This document shows positions 26,573 to 34,876 of a stretch of DNA of 64,000 bases, piece by piece. Each line of letters opens with the position of its first letter. Position 1 is the first letter of the stretch. A program made the translations under genes and the position numbers. The stretch covers positions 613,140 to 677,139 of the forward strand of contig NZ_SIRP01000001.1 in the NCBI RefSeq assembly GCF_011634835.1. Direction: 5' to 3'. The notes under the pieces are model-generated. The model did no database searches and was not told the DNA's origin. It saw nothing but the letters and a program-made list of their open reading frames with translations. Source of the DNA: Isoptericola sp. BMS4. GTDB taxonomy: Bacteria; Actinomycetota; Actinomycetes; Actinomycetales; Cellulomonadaceae.

Positions 26573-27742
26573 ATGGTCGTCGTGACCGAGACGATCCTCC
26601 TCGCGCTCGTCGTCGTGACGGCGCTGGCCTTCGACTTCACGAACGGCTTCCACGACACGGGCAACGCGATGGCCACGTCCATCGCCACACGGGCCCTCCG
26701 GCCCCGGACGGCGGTCGCCCTGTCCGCGGTGCTCAACCTCGTCGGCGCGTTCCTCTCCCTCGCCGTCGCCGCGACGATCGCCAAGGGGATCGTCGACGCC
26801 GGGGTCATCACGCTGCCGGTGGTACTGGCGGGCCTCGTCGGCGGCATCGTGTGGAATCTCGTCACCTGGCTGTTCGGCATCCCGTCGAGCTCCTCGCACG
26901 CCCTGGTCGGCGGGATGGTCGGCGCGGTGCTGGCCGCCGTCGGTACCTCGGGCGTGCTGTGGACGGGCGTGGTGTCGAAGGTGCTGGTCCCCGCGCTGCT
27001 GGCGCCGGTCGTCGCGATCGTCGTCGCGTCGGCGGGCACCTGGCTGGTCGCCCGCCTCACCCGCGGGGTGCCGCAGGACGTGACCAGCCGCGGCTTCCGG
27101 TGGGGCCAGATCGGGTCGGCCTCGCTCGTGTCGCTGGCGCACGGCACCAACGACGCGCAGAAGTCGATGGGCATCATCCTGCTCGCCCTCATCGCGGGCG
27201 GTGCCGTCCCCGCCGACTCCGGGGTGCCGTTCTGGGTGATCCTCAGCTGCGCGCTCGCGATGGCGGTCGGCACCTACCTGGGCGGCTGGCGCGTCATCCG
27301 CACGCTCGGCAAGGGCCTGGTGGAGATCGACTCGCGGCAGGGCATGGCGGCGGAGACGTCGTCCGCGGCGGTCATCCTGCTGTCCAGCCACTTCGGCTTC
27401 TCCCTGTCCACGACGCACGTCGCGACCGGGTCCGTGCTCGGCTCCGGCGTCGGCATGCCCGGGGCCAAGGTCCGGTGGGGCGTCGCCGGCCGCATGTTCG
27501 TCGCGTGGGCGGTCACCCTCCCGGCGGCGGGCCTGGTCGGCGCGCTGTGCCACTGGCTCGAGTCCGGCATCGGCGGCACGGCGGGCACGCTCGTGGTCTT
27601 CGGGGTGCTGATCGCCACGTCGGCCGCCATCTGGATGGCCTCGCGCCGCAAGCCGGTGAACCACACCAACGTCAACGACTCCTGGGACGGCGACGCGGCG
27701 CCCTCCGCGGAGGACACGAACCGTCAGGCGGTGCACGCATGA
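26573..27742 (+). CDS. pit: PiT-family low-affinity inorganic phosphate transporter
   Basis: The protein has 389 residues from ATG 26573. It has the two PiT signatures: FDFTNGFHDTGNAMATSIAT near the N-terminus and SLAHGTNDAQKSMGIILLAL in the second half. About 10 hydrophobic helices are present, with GIPSSSSHALVGGMVGA and LSTTHVATGSVLGSG as the internal repeat partner loops. PiT proteins import metal-phosphate complexes with protons. The PHO box upstream predicts control by PhoP. The stop overlaps the next small membrane protein gene by 4 bases. Confidence 0.92.
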   Translation: MVVVTETILLALVVVTALAFDFTNGFHDTGNAMATSIATRALRPRTAVALSAVLNLVGAFLSLAVAATIAKGIVDAGVITLPVVLAGLVGGIVWNLVTWLFGIPSSSSHALVGGMVGAVLAAVGTSGVLWTGVVSKVLVPALLAPVVAIVVASAGTWLVARLTRGVPQDVTSRGFRWGQIGSASLVSLAHGTNDAQKSMGIILLALIAGGAVPADSGVPFWVILSCALAMAVGTYLGGWRVIRTLGKGLVEIDSRQGMAAETSSAAVILLSSHFGFSLSTTHVATGSVLGSGVGMPGAKVRWGVAGRMFVAWAVTLPAAGLVGALCHWLESGIGGTAGTLVVFGVLIATSAAIWMASRRKPVNHTNVNDSWDGDAAPSAEDTNRQAVHA

Positions 27743-28041
27743 GCTCCTTCATCGAGTGGGGCGCCCTGGGCCAGGTGCTGGTCGTCGGGCTGCTCGTCGG
27801 CGCGGGCATCCCCGCCCTCTTCGCCCTGGGCCTGCGCCTCCTGGCGGGCACGACGACGGAGGGCGGCGCCCCGGTGGCCGGGCCGACGCCGGAGAGCGAC
27901 GAGGCCGACGCGGCGCGGCGCGGGCCCGTGGCGATCGCCCGGCCGACGCCGGCGCGGCTCGCCGGGGCGGTCGCCTGCCTGGGTGTCGTGGTCGGCGCGA
28001 TCGCGTTCGGTCTGGTCTTCCTGGTCTCCGGCGGCCACTGA
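27739..28041 (+). CDS. Small two-helix membrane protein cotranscribed with pit
   Basis: The protein has 100 residues with its ATG inside the pit stop. The first helix is LGQVLVVGLLVGAGIPALFALGL, followed by a hydrophilic loop (TPESDEADAARRG), and the second is LAGAVACLGVVVGAIAFGLVFLV. Proteins with this layout regularly follow pit genes in actinobacteria, so an accessory role in phosphate transport is plausible, but no function is established. The ATGA overlap indicates translational coupling. Confidence 0.75.
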   Translation: MSSFIEWGALGQVLVVGLLVGAGIPALFALGLRLLAGTTTEGGAPVAGPTPESDEADAARRGPVAIARPTPARLAGAVACLGVVVGAIAFGLVFLVSGGH

Positions 28042-28058
28042 CCGAACGAAACCAGGGC

Positions 28059-28922
28059 TCAGGGCAGCAGGCCGCGGCTCCTCGCCAGCGCCGCCTCCGC
28101 GCGACGCGTCTCGCGCTCGGCGCAGGCGTCGACGGCCGCCGCGGTGCCGCCGTCGCGCAGGGCCGTGAGCGTTCCGCTCAGGGTGTCGGCGTCGTGCACG
28201 GTGCCGAGCGCCGACTGCAGCCTCTTCATCCGCGACGCGGTGCGCGCCGACCGTCGCGACCGCCGTCCGCTCCCGAACGACGCGAGCACATCGCCCGTGT
28301 AGCGCGCCCGGCGGGCCGCCTTGCGCAGCCGGTGCACCTCGTGGGGCGCGGGCCGCGCGGCCTCGGTGGCCGCGGCGACAGGTGCGGCCCGGCGTCGCGC
28401 CCGCCGAACCGCCCGCCCGAGCGCGGGCTGCAGGACGTCGCGGGCCGGGCTCGCGGCCCGGTCGGTCAGGGGTGGCCCCGCCGCGAGGGCCCGCAGCCGC
28501 CGCACGAGGTCCGCGTGCGCGGGCGCGTCGAGCGCGGCCACGAGCCGCGCCCGGGCCGCCGCGTGCCGTCGCCGCAGCGCGTCGTCGAGCGTGACGAGCC
28601 CCGACCGCACGGCCGCGGACGCCGGGGCGAGCTCGTCCGCGAGCTCGGCCAGCCGTGCCTGCTGCACCTCCGCGTCCCGCACGTCGCCGAGCACCCGGGC
28701 GTACGCCGCGAGGTCCGCGGCCAGGGCGCGGGGCGCGAGCGGGCCGTCCGCGGCGAGGCAGTCCCGGTGCACGCGCAGCAGGGTGCGCAGCCGCCGCACC
28801 GCGACCCGTTGGCGGTGCACGGCGTCGGGCGTGTCGCGGCGCACGGCGTCCCGCGCGCCGACGACCACGTCCACCTGGGCGCGGATCGTGGCGCTGAGCA
28901 CGTCGCCGGCCGAACGGGTCAT
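28059..28922 (-). CDS. CHAD-domain protein
   Basis: The protein has 287 residues. ATG 28922 is chosen because the conserved CHAD start (VHRQRVAVRRLRTLLR) then lies about 40 residues in. The domain is an Arg/His-rich all-helical fold with two internal repeats; the second is HEVHRLRKAARRARYTGDVL. CHAD domains bind inorganic polyphosphate through the basic groove and localise to polyphosphate granules. Its position next to the phosphate transporter operon, convergent with it and 17 bases away, fits a role in phosphate storage. There is no attached CYTH phosphatase domain. Confidence 0.85.
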   Translation of the reverse strand: MTRSAGDVLSATIRAQVDVVVGARDAVRRDTPDAVHRQRVAVRRLRTLLRVHRDCLAADGPLAPRALAADLAAYARVLGDVRDAEVQQARLAELADELAPASAAVRSGLVTLDDALRRRHAAARARLVAALDAPAHADLVRRLRALAAGPPLTDRAASPARDVLQPALGRAVRRARRRAAPVAAATEAARPAPHEVHRLRKAARRARYTGDVLASFGSGRRSRRSARTASRMKRLQSALGTVHDADTLSGTLTALRDGGTAAAVDACAERETRRAEAALARSRGLLP

Positions 28923-28969
28923 GCTCGATGCTGCCTCGCGCGGCCGCCGCTCGCCGCGCGGGCCGGTCG

Positions 28970-29773
28970 TCAGGAGCGGCGGGCCGCCAGTGCCAGGGTC
29001 CTGCCCTGCAGCACGAAGCTGCCGCCGGCGGAGTCGATCGCCGCACCGAGCCGGTCGAGCAGCCTCTCCAGGGTGTCGGCGGGGAGGCGCGTCGCGAGCC
29101 CCGTCGTCGGGACCTGGTCCAGCCACTCCCGCCGGGTGTAGGTGCGCTCCCAGTCGATGCTCAGCTCCCGCGGCTCGGCGAAGCGCCCGCTGCGCCGGAT
29201 CCCGTCCGCGGCCCGGGCGACGAGGCCCCGGTAGCCCTCGCGGGCGCCCCCGGTCATGCCCGCGGCCATCGGCGAGTCGGGGACGACCTCCTGGAACGCG
29301 GCGGCGAAGGCCGCCGCGAGCGCGTGCGGCGGGTCGCCCGCGTTCCAGAAGACGGTGAGCGTCCCGCCGGGCTCCAGTGCGTCGGCCGCGCGGGCGGCGC
29401 CCTCGTCGGCGTCGACCCAGTGCCAGGTCTGCCCGGCGGTGATGCCGTCGGCGGTGCGGCCGGCCCGGTCCCACTCCTCGAAGCGGGCGATCTCGACCGG
29501 GGTGCCGTCGCGCCGCGCGACCTCGGCCATGCGGTCGTCGACGTCCACGCCGAGCACGTCGCACCCGGCCGCCCGGAGCTGCCGCGCGACGATGCCGGTG
29601 CCCACCCCGACGTCGAGGACGAGCGGCCGTGGGCGCGTGGTGACGTCGCGGGCGGCTCCCGCCACGTGCTCGATCAGGGCGTCGGGGTAGCGGGGGCGGG
29701 CACGGTCGTAGCGGTCGGCGTCGGTGCCGAACGACGACGCGACGTCCCGGGCGCGGGCGGGGTCGGTGGTCAT
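28970..29773 (-). CDS. Class I SAM-dependent methyltransferase
   Basis: The protein has 267 residues from ATG 29773; a start at 29809 would add 12 residues without similarity. Methyltransferase_11-type motifs are visible: VLDVGVGTGIVARQLRAAG (SAM binding), LGVDVDDRMAEVARRDG and ITAGQTWHWVDADEG. The N-terminal SSFGTDADRYDRARPRYP and the C-terminal WLDQVPTTGLATRLP are typical of a group of small-molecule methyltransferases of unknown substrate. The gene follows nothing on its strand within 60 bases and precedes the CHAD gene by 47 bases, so the two may be cotranscribed. Confidence 0.8.
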   Translation of the reverse strand: MTTDPARARDVASSFGTDADRYDRARPRYPDALIEHVAGAARDVTTRPRPLVLDVGVGTGIVARQLRAAGCDVLGVDVDDRMAEVARRDGTPVEIARFEEWDRAGRTADGITAGQTWHWVDADEGAARAADALEPGGTLTVFWNAGDPPHALAAAFAAAFQEVVPDSPMAAGMTGGAREGYRGLVARAADGIRRSGRFAEPRELSIDWERTYTRREWLDQVPTTGLATRLPADTLERLLDRLGAAIDSAGGSFVLQGRTLALAARRS

Positions 29774-29842
29774 GGAGTCAGCGAACGCCACGCCTGTCGC
29801 CCCGGTCAACGGCGTTCGCCGTGGGCCGAGAGGTCGGGACGC

Positions 29843-31153
29843 TCAGCCCTGGCGCTTGGCCTCGACGACGCGGCGGGCGGACTCGTCGACCTTCGCGGCG
29901 AACTCGGGGTCGTCGCGGGCCTCGGCCACCAGCGCGTCCGCCATCGCCGGGGCGACGGACGGGTCGGCGGAGGCGAGCACCAGGTCCACCCCGGCGTCCA
30001 CGGCGCGCACGGCGCGCTGTCCGGGCGTCCAGTCCTGGGCCTGGGCCGCCGCCGACAGGTCGTCGGTGATGACGACGCCGTCGAAGCCCAGGTCGTCGCG
30101 CAGCAGGTCGCCGACCACGGCGCGGGAGAAGACGGCGGGCGCGTCGGGGTCGATCTTGTCGTACACGGCGGACGACACCATGACGTAGCGCGCCCCGGCG
30201 TCGATCCCCTTCGCAAACACCTCCACGGACGCGGCGTCGGGGCCCGTGCGCGTGTCGGTGACGCCCGCGTCGGTGTCGGTGTTCCGCGTGACGCGGCCGA
30301 GGCCCGGGAAGTGCTTGATCACGGGCTCGACGCCCGCGGCCCGCATGCCCGCCGAGAAGGCGTTGGCCGACCGGGTCACGGAGGAGGGCGTGAAGCCGTA
30401 GCTCCGGTCGAAGTGCCCGATGGGGGCGTTGCCCTCGGCCTCGTCGGCGTCGACGAGGTCCATCACGGGCGCGAGGTTGAGGTTGATGCCCGCGGCGGCG
30501 AGCTCGTCACCCCAGCCCTCGGCCCGCTCACGGAGGGTGGCCGCGGGCCACTCGGCCTGCTCGGTGGCGCGGGGGATGTCGGAGAACCCGGGCCCGCGCA
30601 GCACCTGCACGAGCCCGCCCTCCTGGTCCGTGGCCACGAGCATCGGCGTGCCGTGCGTCGTGCGGCGGCCGGCGAGGTCCGTGTACTCCTCGACGAGGTC
30701 ACGGGTGGCGTCGACGCCTGCCTCGCTGCGCCCGTGCAGGAACACGTTCCCCACGTGGTGCTCGGTCACCGCGTCGGCCGAGACCTGCGCCGGCGAGTCC
30801 ACCGCGACGCCGACCATCACGAGCTGGCCGACCTTCTGCTCCAGCGACCAGCCGGCGAGGATGTCGGTCCCGCCGCCGGGCCCGTCGTCCTCGCCCGGTG
30901 CGTCGTTCGACGCCGTCGGGCCGGGCGTCGGGCCGGACGACGTCGGGCTCGAGGTGGGGCTCGACGGTGCGCCCGTCGTGGCCGGCGCGCCGGTCCCGGT
31001 GGCGGAGGGGGAGGCCGCAGCGCTCCCCGAGGCCCCGGTGCCCGCGGGGGTGGGGGCGGGCTCGTCGCCGGCCGGTCCGCATCCTGCCAGCAGCCCGACG
31101 GCGAGCGCCCCGGCGCCCAGGACCGCGGACGTGCGGGCGCGTGTTCCCCTCAT
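29843..31153 (-). CDS. nagZ: GH3 beta-N-acetylhexosaminidase lipoprotein (NagZ/LpqI-like)
   Basis: The protein has 436 residues from ATG 31153, which begins a lipoprotein signal (basic MRGTRARTSA, hydrophobic core, lipobox LLAGC). A Ser/Thr/Pro/Gly linker of about 90 residues precedes the GH3 domain. The NagZ hallmark KHFPGLGRVTRNTD, MLVATDQEGGLVQVLRGPGF, and ITDDLSAAAQAQDWTPGQRA (catalytic Asp in DD) are present. Actinobacterial NagZ lipoproteins such as LpqI remove GlcNAc from peptidoglycan fragments during wall recycling. The start overlaps the stop of the upstream SRPBCC gene. Confidence 0.9.
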   Translation of the reverse strand: MRGTRARTSAVLGAGALAVGLLAGCGPAGDEPAPTPAGTGASGSAAASPSATGTGAPATTGAPSSPTSSPTSSGPTPGPTASNDAPGEDDGPGGGTDILAGWSLEQKVGQLVMVGVAVDSPAQVSADAVTEHHVGNVFLHGRSEAGVDATRDLVEEYTDLAGRRTTHGTPMLVATDQEGGLVQVLRGPGFSDIPRATEQAEWPAATLRERAEGWGDELAAAGINLNLAPVMDLVDADEAEGNAPIGHFDRSYGFTPSSVTRSANAFSAGMRAAGVEPVIKHFPGLGRVTRNTDTDAGVTDTRTGPDAASVEVFAKGIDAGARYVMVSSAVYDKIDPDAPAVFSRAVVGDLLRDDLGFDGVVITDDLSAAAQAQDWTPGQRAVRAVDAGVDLVLASADPSVAPAMADALVAEARDDPEFAAKVDESARRVVEAKRQG

Positions 31154-31605
31154 CCGCGCCCGTTCCGGGGCGCGCGGTCCCGGTGGGCGAGGGTGGCGAG
31201 GGCCTCCGTCCAGTGCCGCTCCGACCGGGCGGCGTGCTCCGCGGTGTCGACGTTGCGCTGCTCCACCGTGACGAGCGTGCCGGCGTCGTCCGGGTCCAGC
31301 GTGATCCGAATGTCGTGGTAGTTCGCCGGGTCGTCGTCGAGGTCGCTCAGCGGGGAGTAGTGGGTGAAGTGCAGCAGCCGCGGGCGCTCGACGGCGATCA
31401 CCTCGCCCTTGTCGGCGAACTCGCGACCGAAGAAGTGGCCCTCGAAGGTGATCGGGCTGCCCGGCCGGTAGTCGGTCTCGATGTTGGCGCCGAGCATCCA
31501 CTTGGCGCCGGGGTGGGTGAGCTCGGCCCACACTCGCTCCGGCGGCTCGGCGATGTGCACCGAGGCCGTGGCCTCGTGCTCGGTCCAGGCGTGCTCGGCC
31601 GTCAT
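31150..31605 (-). CDS. SRPBCC/AHSA1-like START-fold protein
   Basis: The protein has 151 residues from ATG 31605. The pattern ATASVHIAEPPERVWAELTH, FFGREFADKGEVIAVERPRL, LLHFTHYSPLSD and a C-terminal helix (ARSERHWTEALATLAHRD) is that of the Bet v1/AHSA1 fold, which binds hydrophobic ligands or acts as a co-chaperone-like module. Function is unknown. Its stop overlaps the nagZ lipoprotein start by 4 bases, so the two are coupled, although a functional relation is not obvious. Confidence 0.78.
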   Translation of the reverse strand: MTAEHAWTEHEATASVHIAEPPERVWAELTHPGAKWMLGANIETDYRPGSPITFEGHFFGREFADKGEVIAVERPRLLHFTHYSPLSDLDDDPANYHDIRITLDPDDAGTLVTVEQRNVDTAEHAARSERHWTEALATLAHRDRAPRNGRG

Positions 31606-31684
31606 CTCGGTCCCCTCCGTCGGGCTCGTCGGTCCAGCACGACCATAGTCCCGTGCGCGCCCTCGGCCGGCACCGTGGGCGGGT

Positions 31685-31890
31685 CAGGCCGACAGCTGCC
31701 GGACCTGCGTGAGCGCGTCGTCGACGGACTGCGCGGGGTCGGTGATCGGGGCCTGGACCTGGCGCACCACGCCGGCCCGTCGTCCTCGGCCTCAGCCCGG
31801 TGCGGCGGCTGCGCGACCTCGGCGATCACGACGCCGCGGTCCCGGTCCCGCCCGCGGTCCGCGGGTGAAATCCTCACGACCGCGGCCCGG
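31685..31890 (-). pseudogene. Possible frameshifted gene remnant (C-terminal end)
   Basis: Reading the minus strand, the segment GVVIAEVAQPPHRAEAEDDG and, in a second frame, VQAPITDPAQSVDDALTQVR followed by QLSA and TGA (31685-31687) both have G or C at nearly every third position and protein-like composition. A one-base shift near 31768 would join them. No upstream start or recognisable domain exists; the frame degenerates beyond about 31890. I suspect the 3' end of a decayed gene, but the evidence is only codon bias. If it is not a remnant, the 389-base gap 31606-31994 holds just the promoter of the next gene. Confidence 0.3.
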
Positions 31891-31994
31891 GATGCTGCGC
31901 CCGCCCCCGCCCGCCCGGTACGTTCCGCCGGGGCATCGCGCCCTCCCGCACCGGCGACGACACCGCGCCGGCGACGACACAAGGAGCAGCAACC

Positions 31995-32465
31995 GTGAGC
32001 GACACGACCCCGAGCCCCGAGGACCCCCAGCAGCCGCAGGGCCAGCAGCCGGCGTCCCCGCAGCAGCCTCAGCAGCCGCCGTACCCCCAGCAGCCGCAGG
32101 GCCAGCAGCCCTACGGGCAGCCGTACGCCCCGCAGCCGCCGGTGTCGCCGTCGGACGAGCGCACGTGGTCGATCATCGCGCACGTGGGCGGGATCGTGAC
32201 CGGCTTCCTCGCCCCGCTCATCATCTGGCTCGTGTACAAGGACCGCAGCCCGCGTCTCGACGACCAGGGCAAGCAGGCGCTGAACTTCCAGCTCACCGTG
32301 CTCATCGCCTACGTCGTGGGCGGGATCCTCACCGTGATCCTCATCGGCGGGCTGATCGCGTTCGCGGCCTGGGTCTGCGCGATCGTCTTCGGCATCATGG
32401 GCGCCGTCGCCTCCTCGCGCGACGAGTGGTACCGCTACCCGATCGCGATCCCGTTCATCAAGTGA
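31995..32465 (+). CDS. DUF4870 membrane protein with Pro/Gln-rich N-terminus
   Basis: The protein has 156 residues from GTG 31995 (AAGGAGCA upstream). The first 50 residues are Gln/Pro/Tyr-rich (QQPQGQQPYGQPYAPQPP). The rest is the DUF4870 (Tic20-like) domain: TWSIIAHVGGIVTGFLAPLI, the diagnostic QGKQALNFQLTVLI, and two further helices, so three or four membrane segments. Function of the family is unknown. The stop region overlaps the convergent threonine aldolase stop by 8 bases. Confidence 0.88.
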   Translation: MSDTTPSPEDPQQPQGQQPASPQQPQQPPYPQQPQGQQPYGQPYAPQPPVSPSDERTWSIIAHVGGIVTGFLAPLIIWLVYKDRSPRLDDQGKQALNFQLTVLIAYVVGGILTVILIGGLIAFAAWVCAIVFGIMGAVASSRDEWYRYPIAIPFIK

Positions 32466-33603
32466 GCGGGTCGGCGCCCGCCGCGGCGACGAACGCGTCG
32501 ACCGTCTCCGGCGCGGTGTCCCACGCGCACATGAGCCGCACCTCGACGCGGTCCGCCGTCTCCCCGTCGGCCCAGTCGTAGAAGCGGGCGACGGCGCGCA
32601 GCCGGTCCGCCGTGGGGCGAGGCATCGTCGCGAAGACGGCGTTCGCCTCGGTGGGCCGCGTGACGCGGACGCCGTCGGCCCGGCCGCCGACGTCCCGCAG
32701 CCCGGCGGCGAGCCGCGCGGCCATGGCGTTCGCGTGCGCGGCGTTGCGCCACCACAGCGGGGCCTCGTCGCCGGGCCCGTGCGCGACCGTCGTGCCGGGA
32801 TCGCCGAGCAGCGCGAGCAGCTGCGCGGAGACGAACCGCGTCTTGGAAGCGAGCTGCATCGTCGCCTTGCGCAGGTACGGCACGGAGGCGGCCACCGCCT
32901 CCCGGGCGCGGGCCGCCGCGGCGTCCGGGGCGTCGTCCGGCCCGAGGACGAGCACGGCCTCGCCCAGCATCCCCCCATTCTTCGCGGCGCCCAGGGAGAC
33001 GACGTCGATGCCGGCGTCCGTGGTCAGGGTGCGCAGCGAGCAGCCGAGCGTCGCGGCGGCGTTCGCGAGCCGCGACCCGTCCACGTGCACCGCCATGCCC
33101 AGGTCGTGCGCCACGTGCACGAGGGCGCGCAGGTCGTCGAGGGCGTACACCGTGCCCAGCTCGGTGGACTGCGTCAGCGACAGCACCGCCGGGTGCGCGC
33201 GGTGCACGTCGTCGCGCTGCCCGGCCCACCGGGCGACGTCGTCGGGCGTGATCCGCCCGTCCACCGAGGCGCAGGGCAGCAGCTTGAGCCCGCCCACCCG
33301 CTCCGGGGCGCCGTTCTCGTCCGTGTTGGCGTGCGCGACGTCCGCCACGACGACGCCGCCCCAGCGCGGCGACAGCGCCGTCAGCGACACGACGTTCGCG
33401 CCCGTGCCGTTGAGCACCGGGAACGCGAGCGCTCCCGCGCCGAACACCTCGCGGACCCGCAGGTCCAGCCGCGCCGTCCACGGGTCCGCCCCGTACGCGC
33501 CGGCGTACCCGTCGTTCGCCGCCGCGACCGCGGCGAGCACGTCCGGGTGCGCGGGGGCGTAGTTGTCGGAGGCCAGCGGGGGAAGCTGCGGGGGCGTCGT
33601 CAC
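32458..33603 (-). CDS. ltaE: Low-specificity L-threonine aldolase
   Basis: The protein has 381 residues from GTG 33603. It is a PLP-dependent fold-type I enzyme of the beta-eliminating lyase family. LASDNYAPAHPDVLAAVAAA at the N-terminus, FPVLNGTGANVVSL, VHVDGSRLANAAA (Asp binding the pyridine nitrogen) and VSLGAAKNGGMLGE with the PLP Lys208 are visible. It cleaves threonine or allo-threonine to glycine and acetaldehyde. The gene is divergent from the ole operon with a 250-base gap and convergent with the DUF4870 gene. Confidence 0.9.
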   Translation of the reverse strand: MTTPPQLPPLASDNYAPAHPDVLAAVAAANDGYAGAYGADPWTARLDLRVREVFGAGALAFPVLNGTGANVVSLTALSPRWGGVVVADVAHANTDENGAPERVGGLKLLPCASVDGRITPDDVARWAGQRDDVHRAHPAVLSLTQSTELGTVYALDDLRALVHVAHDLGMAVHVDGSRLANAAATLGCSLRTLTTDAGIDVVSLGAAKNGGMLGEAVLVLGPDDAPDAAAARAREAVAASVPYLRKATMQLASKTRFVSAQLLALLGDPGTTVAHGPGDEAPLWWRNAAHANAMAARLAAGLRDVGGRADGVRVTRPTEANAVFATMPRPTADRLRAVARFYDWADGETADRVEVRLMCAWDTAPETVDAFVAAAGADPLT

Positions 33604-33853
33604 GGGGCCAGGTTAGAGGTTGCGCGGGTCGGCGCTGCCGGTCCGCGCGACCTGTCAGGCGTGAACCCGATGTGTGGAGCTCGTGGGTGTCCGAGACCAC
33701 TTCCGGAGACGGAACGGTATCGATGCCCCGAGCGTCATATCCTCGGGGAGCGGATCGTCGGGACCCTCGTCGCGCCGCCCGGGCCGCGGACCGTGGCCCC
33801 GACCGTCTTGTCGTCGTGCCGGCAGTCCCCGTGCCCGGTCGTCTGGAGCTCGT
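33604..33853. other. Divergent intergenic region ltaE / oleA
   Basis: The 250-base gap must hold the ole promoter. A 7-bp hairpin CCCCGAG/CTCGGGG (33726-33732 and 33742-33748, loop 9 bases) lies about 105 bases upstream of oleA. TGGAGCTCGTG occurs twice, at 33675 and again as the oleA ribosome site region (33844). No -35/-10 pair stands out. Confidence 0.35.
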
Positions 33854-34876
33854 GTGTCAGGGAACGCCACCACCAGGTTCGCCAACGTCGCGCTGCTGTC
33901 CGTGGCCAGCCGGATCCCCTCGCGGGTCACGCCGTCGGCGCAGATCCAGCAGCGTCTCTCCGGGGCGCTGAAGCGCCTGCGCCTGCCCCGCACCCTGCTC
34001 GAACGGGTCGCCGGAGTCAAGGAGCGGCGCAACTGGGCCGAGGGCGAGGACGTGAACGCCGCGACCGTCGCCGCCGGGCAGCAGGCCCTGGACGAGGCGG
34101 GCGTCGACCCCAGCGACGTGGGCCTGCTCATCAACACGTCGGTGACGCGCAAGCACCTGGAGCCGTCGGTCGCGGTGGGTCTGCACCACGGGCTGGGCCT
34201 GCCCAGCTCCGCCGTGAACTTCGACGTCGCCAACGCCTGCCTCGGGTTCATCAACGGGATGAGCATCGCGGCCGGGATGATCGAGTCGGGGCAGATCCGC
34301 TACGCCGTCGTCGTCGACGGCGAGGACGCCGACGACATCCAGGACGTGACGATCGAGCGGCTGCTGCGCGAGGACGCCGGCCGCGACGACTTCATGCGGG
34401 AGTTCGCGAGCCTCACGCTCGGGTCCGGGTCCGCCGCGGCCGTGCTGGGGCGCGCGGACGAGCACCCCGCCGGGCACCGCGTGCTCGGCGGCGTCACCCG
34501 GGCCGCGACGCAGTTCCACGAGCTGTGCGTCGGCAGCACCGAGGGCATGTTCACCGACGCCCAGGCGCTGCTCGACGGCGGCCTGGAGCTCGTGGTGGAC
34601 GCCTGGAAGGACGCGACGGCCGACTGGGACTGGGGGTCGATGGACCGCTACATCACCCACCAGGTCTCCCGCGTGCACACCAACGCGATCGTCGAGGCCG
34701 TGGGGCTGGACAGGAACCGCGTGCCCACCACGTACCCCTACCTGGGCAACGTCGGGCCGGCGTCGGTGCCCATCACGCTCGTCGAGGAGGCGCGGTCCCT
34801 GCGCTCGGGCGACCGGGTGCTGCTCATGGGGGTGGGGTCGGGCATCAACACGGCGATGATGGAGCTCGCCTGGTGA
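33854..34876 (+). CDS. oleA: OleA, thiolase-family acyl-CoA condensing enzyme
   Basis: The protein has 340 residues. GTG 33854 is chosen for GGAG five bases upstream and because the family N-terminus (TTRFANVALLSVASRIP) begins there. The enzyme performs head-to-head Claisen condensation of two fatty acyl-CoAs to a 2-alkyl-3-ketoacyl intermediate. Catalytic Cys129 is in NACLGF; Glu103, His269 (ITHQ) and Asn299 (YLGNVG) keep the spacing of the Xanthomonas OleA residues Glu117, Cys143, His285 and Asn315. Glu103 is the residue that separates OleA from FabH. The stop overlaps the next start (GTGA). Confidence 0.95.
   Translation: MSGNATTRFANVALLSVASRIPSRVTPSAQIQQRLSGALKRLRLPRTLLERVAGVKERRNWAEGEDVNAATVAAGQQALDEAGVDPSDVGLLINTSVTRKHLEPSVAVGLHHGLGLPSSAVNFDVANACLGFINGMSIAAGMIESGQIRYAVVVDGEDADDIQDVTIERLLREDAGRDDFMREFASLTLGSGSAAAVLGRADEHPAGHRVLGGVTRAATQFHELCVGSTEGMFTDAQALLDGGLELVVDAWKDATADWDWGSMDRYITHQVSRVHTNAIVEAVGLDRNRVPTTYPYLGNVGPASVPITLVEEARSLRSGDRVLLMGVGSGINTAMMELAW

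Noticed and set aside
32734-34872. N-terminal extension of the OleBC frame through oleA and ltaE
   Set aside because: The extension is antisense or out of frame to two conserved genes. GTG 34873, overlapping the oleA stop, fits the OleB N-terminus.
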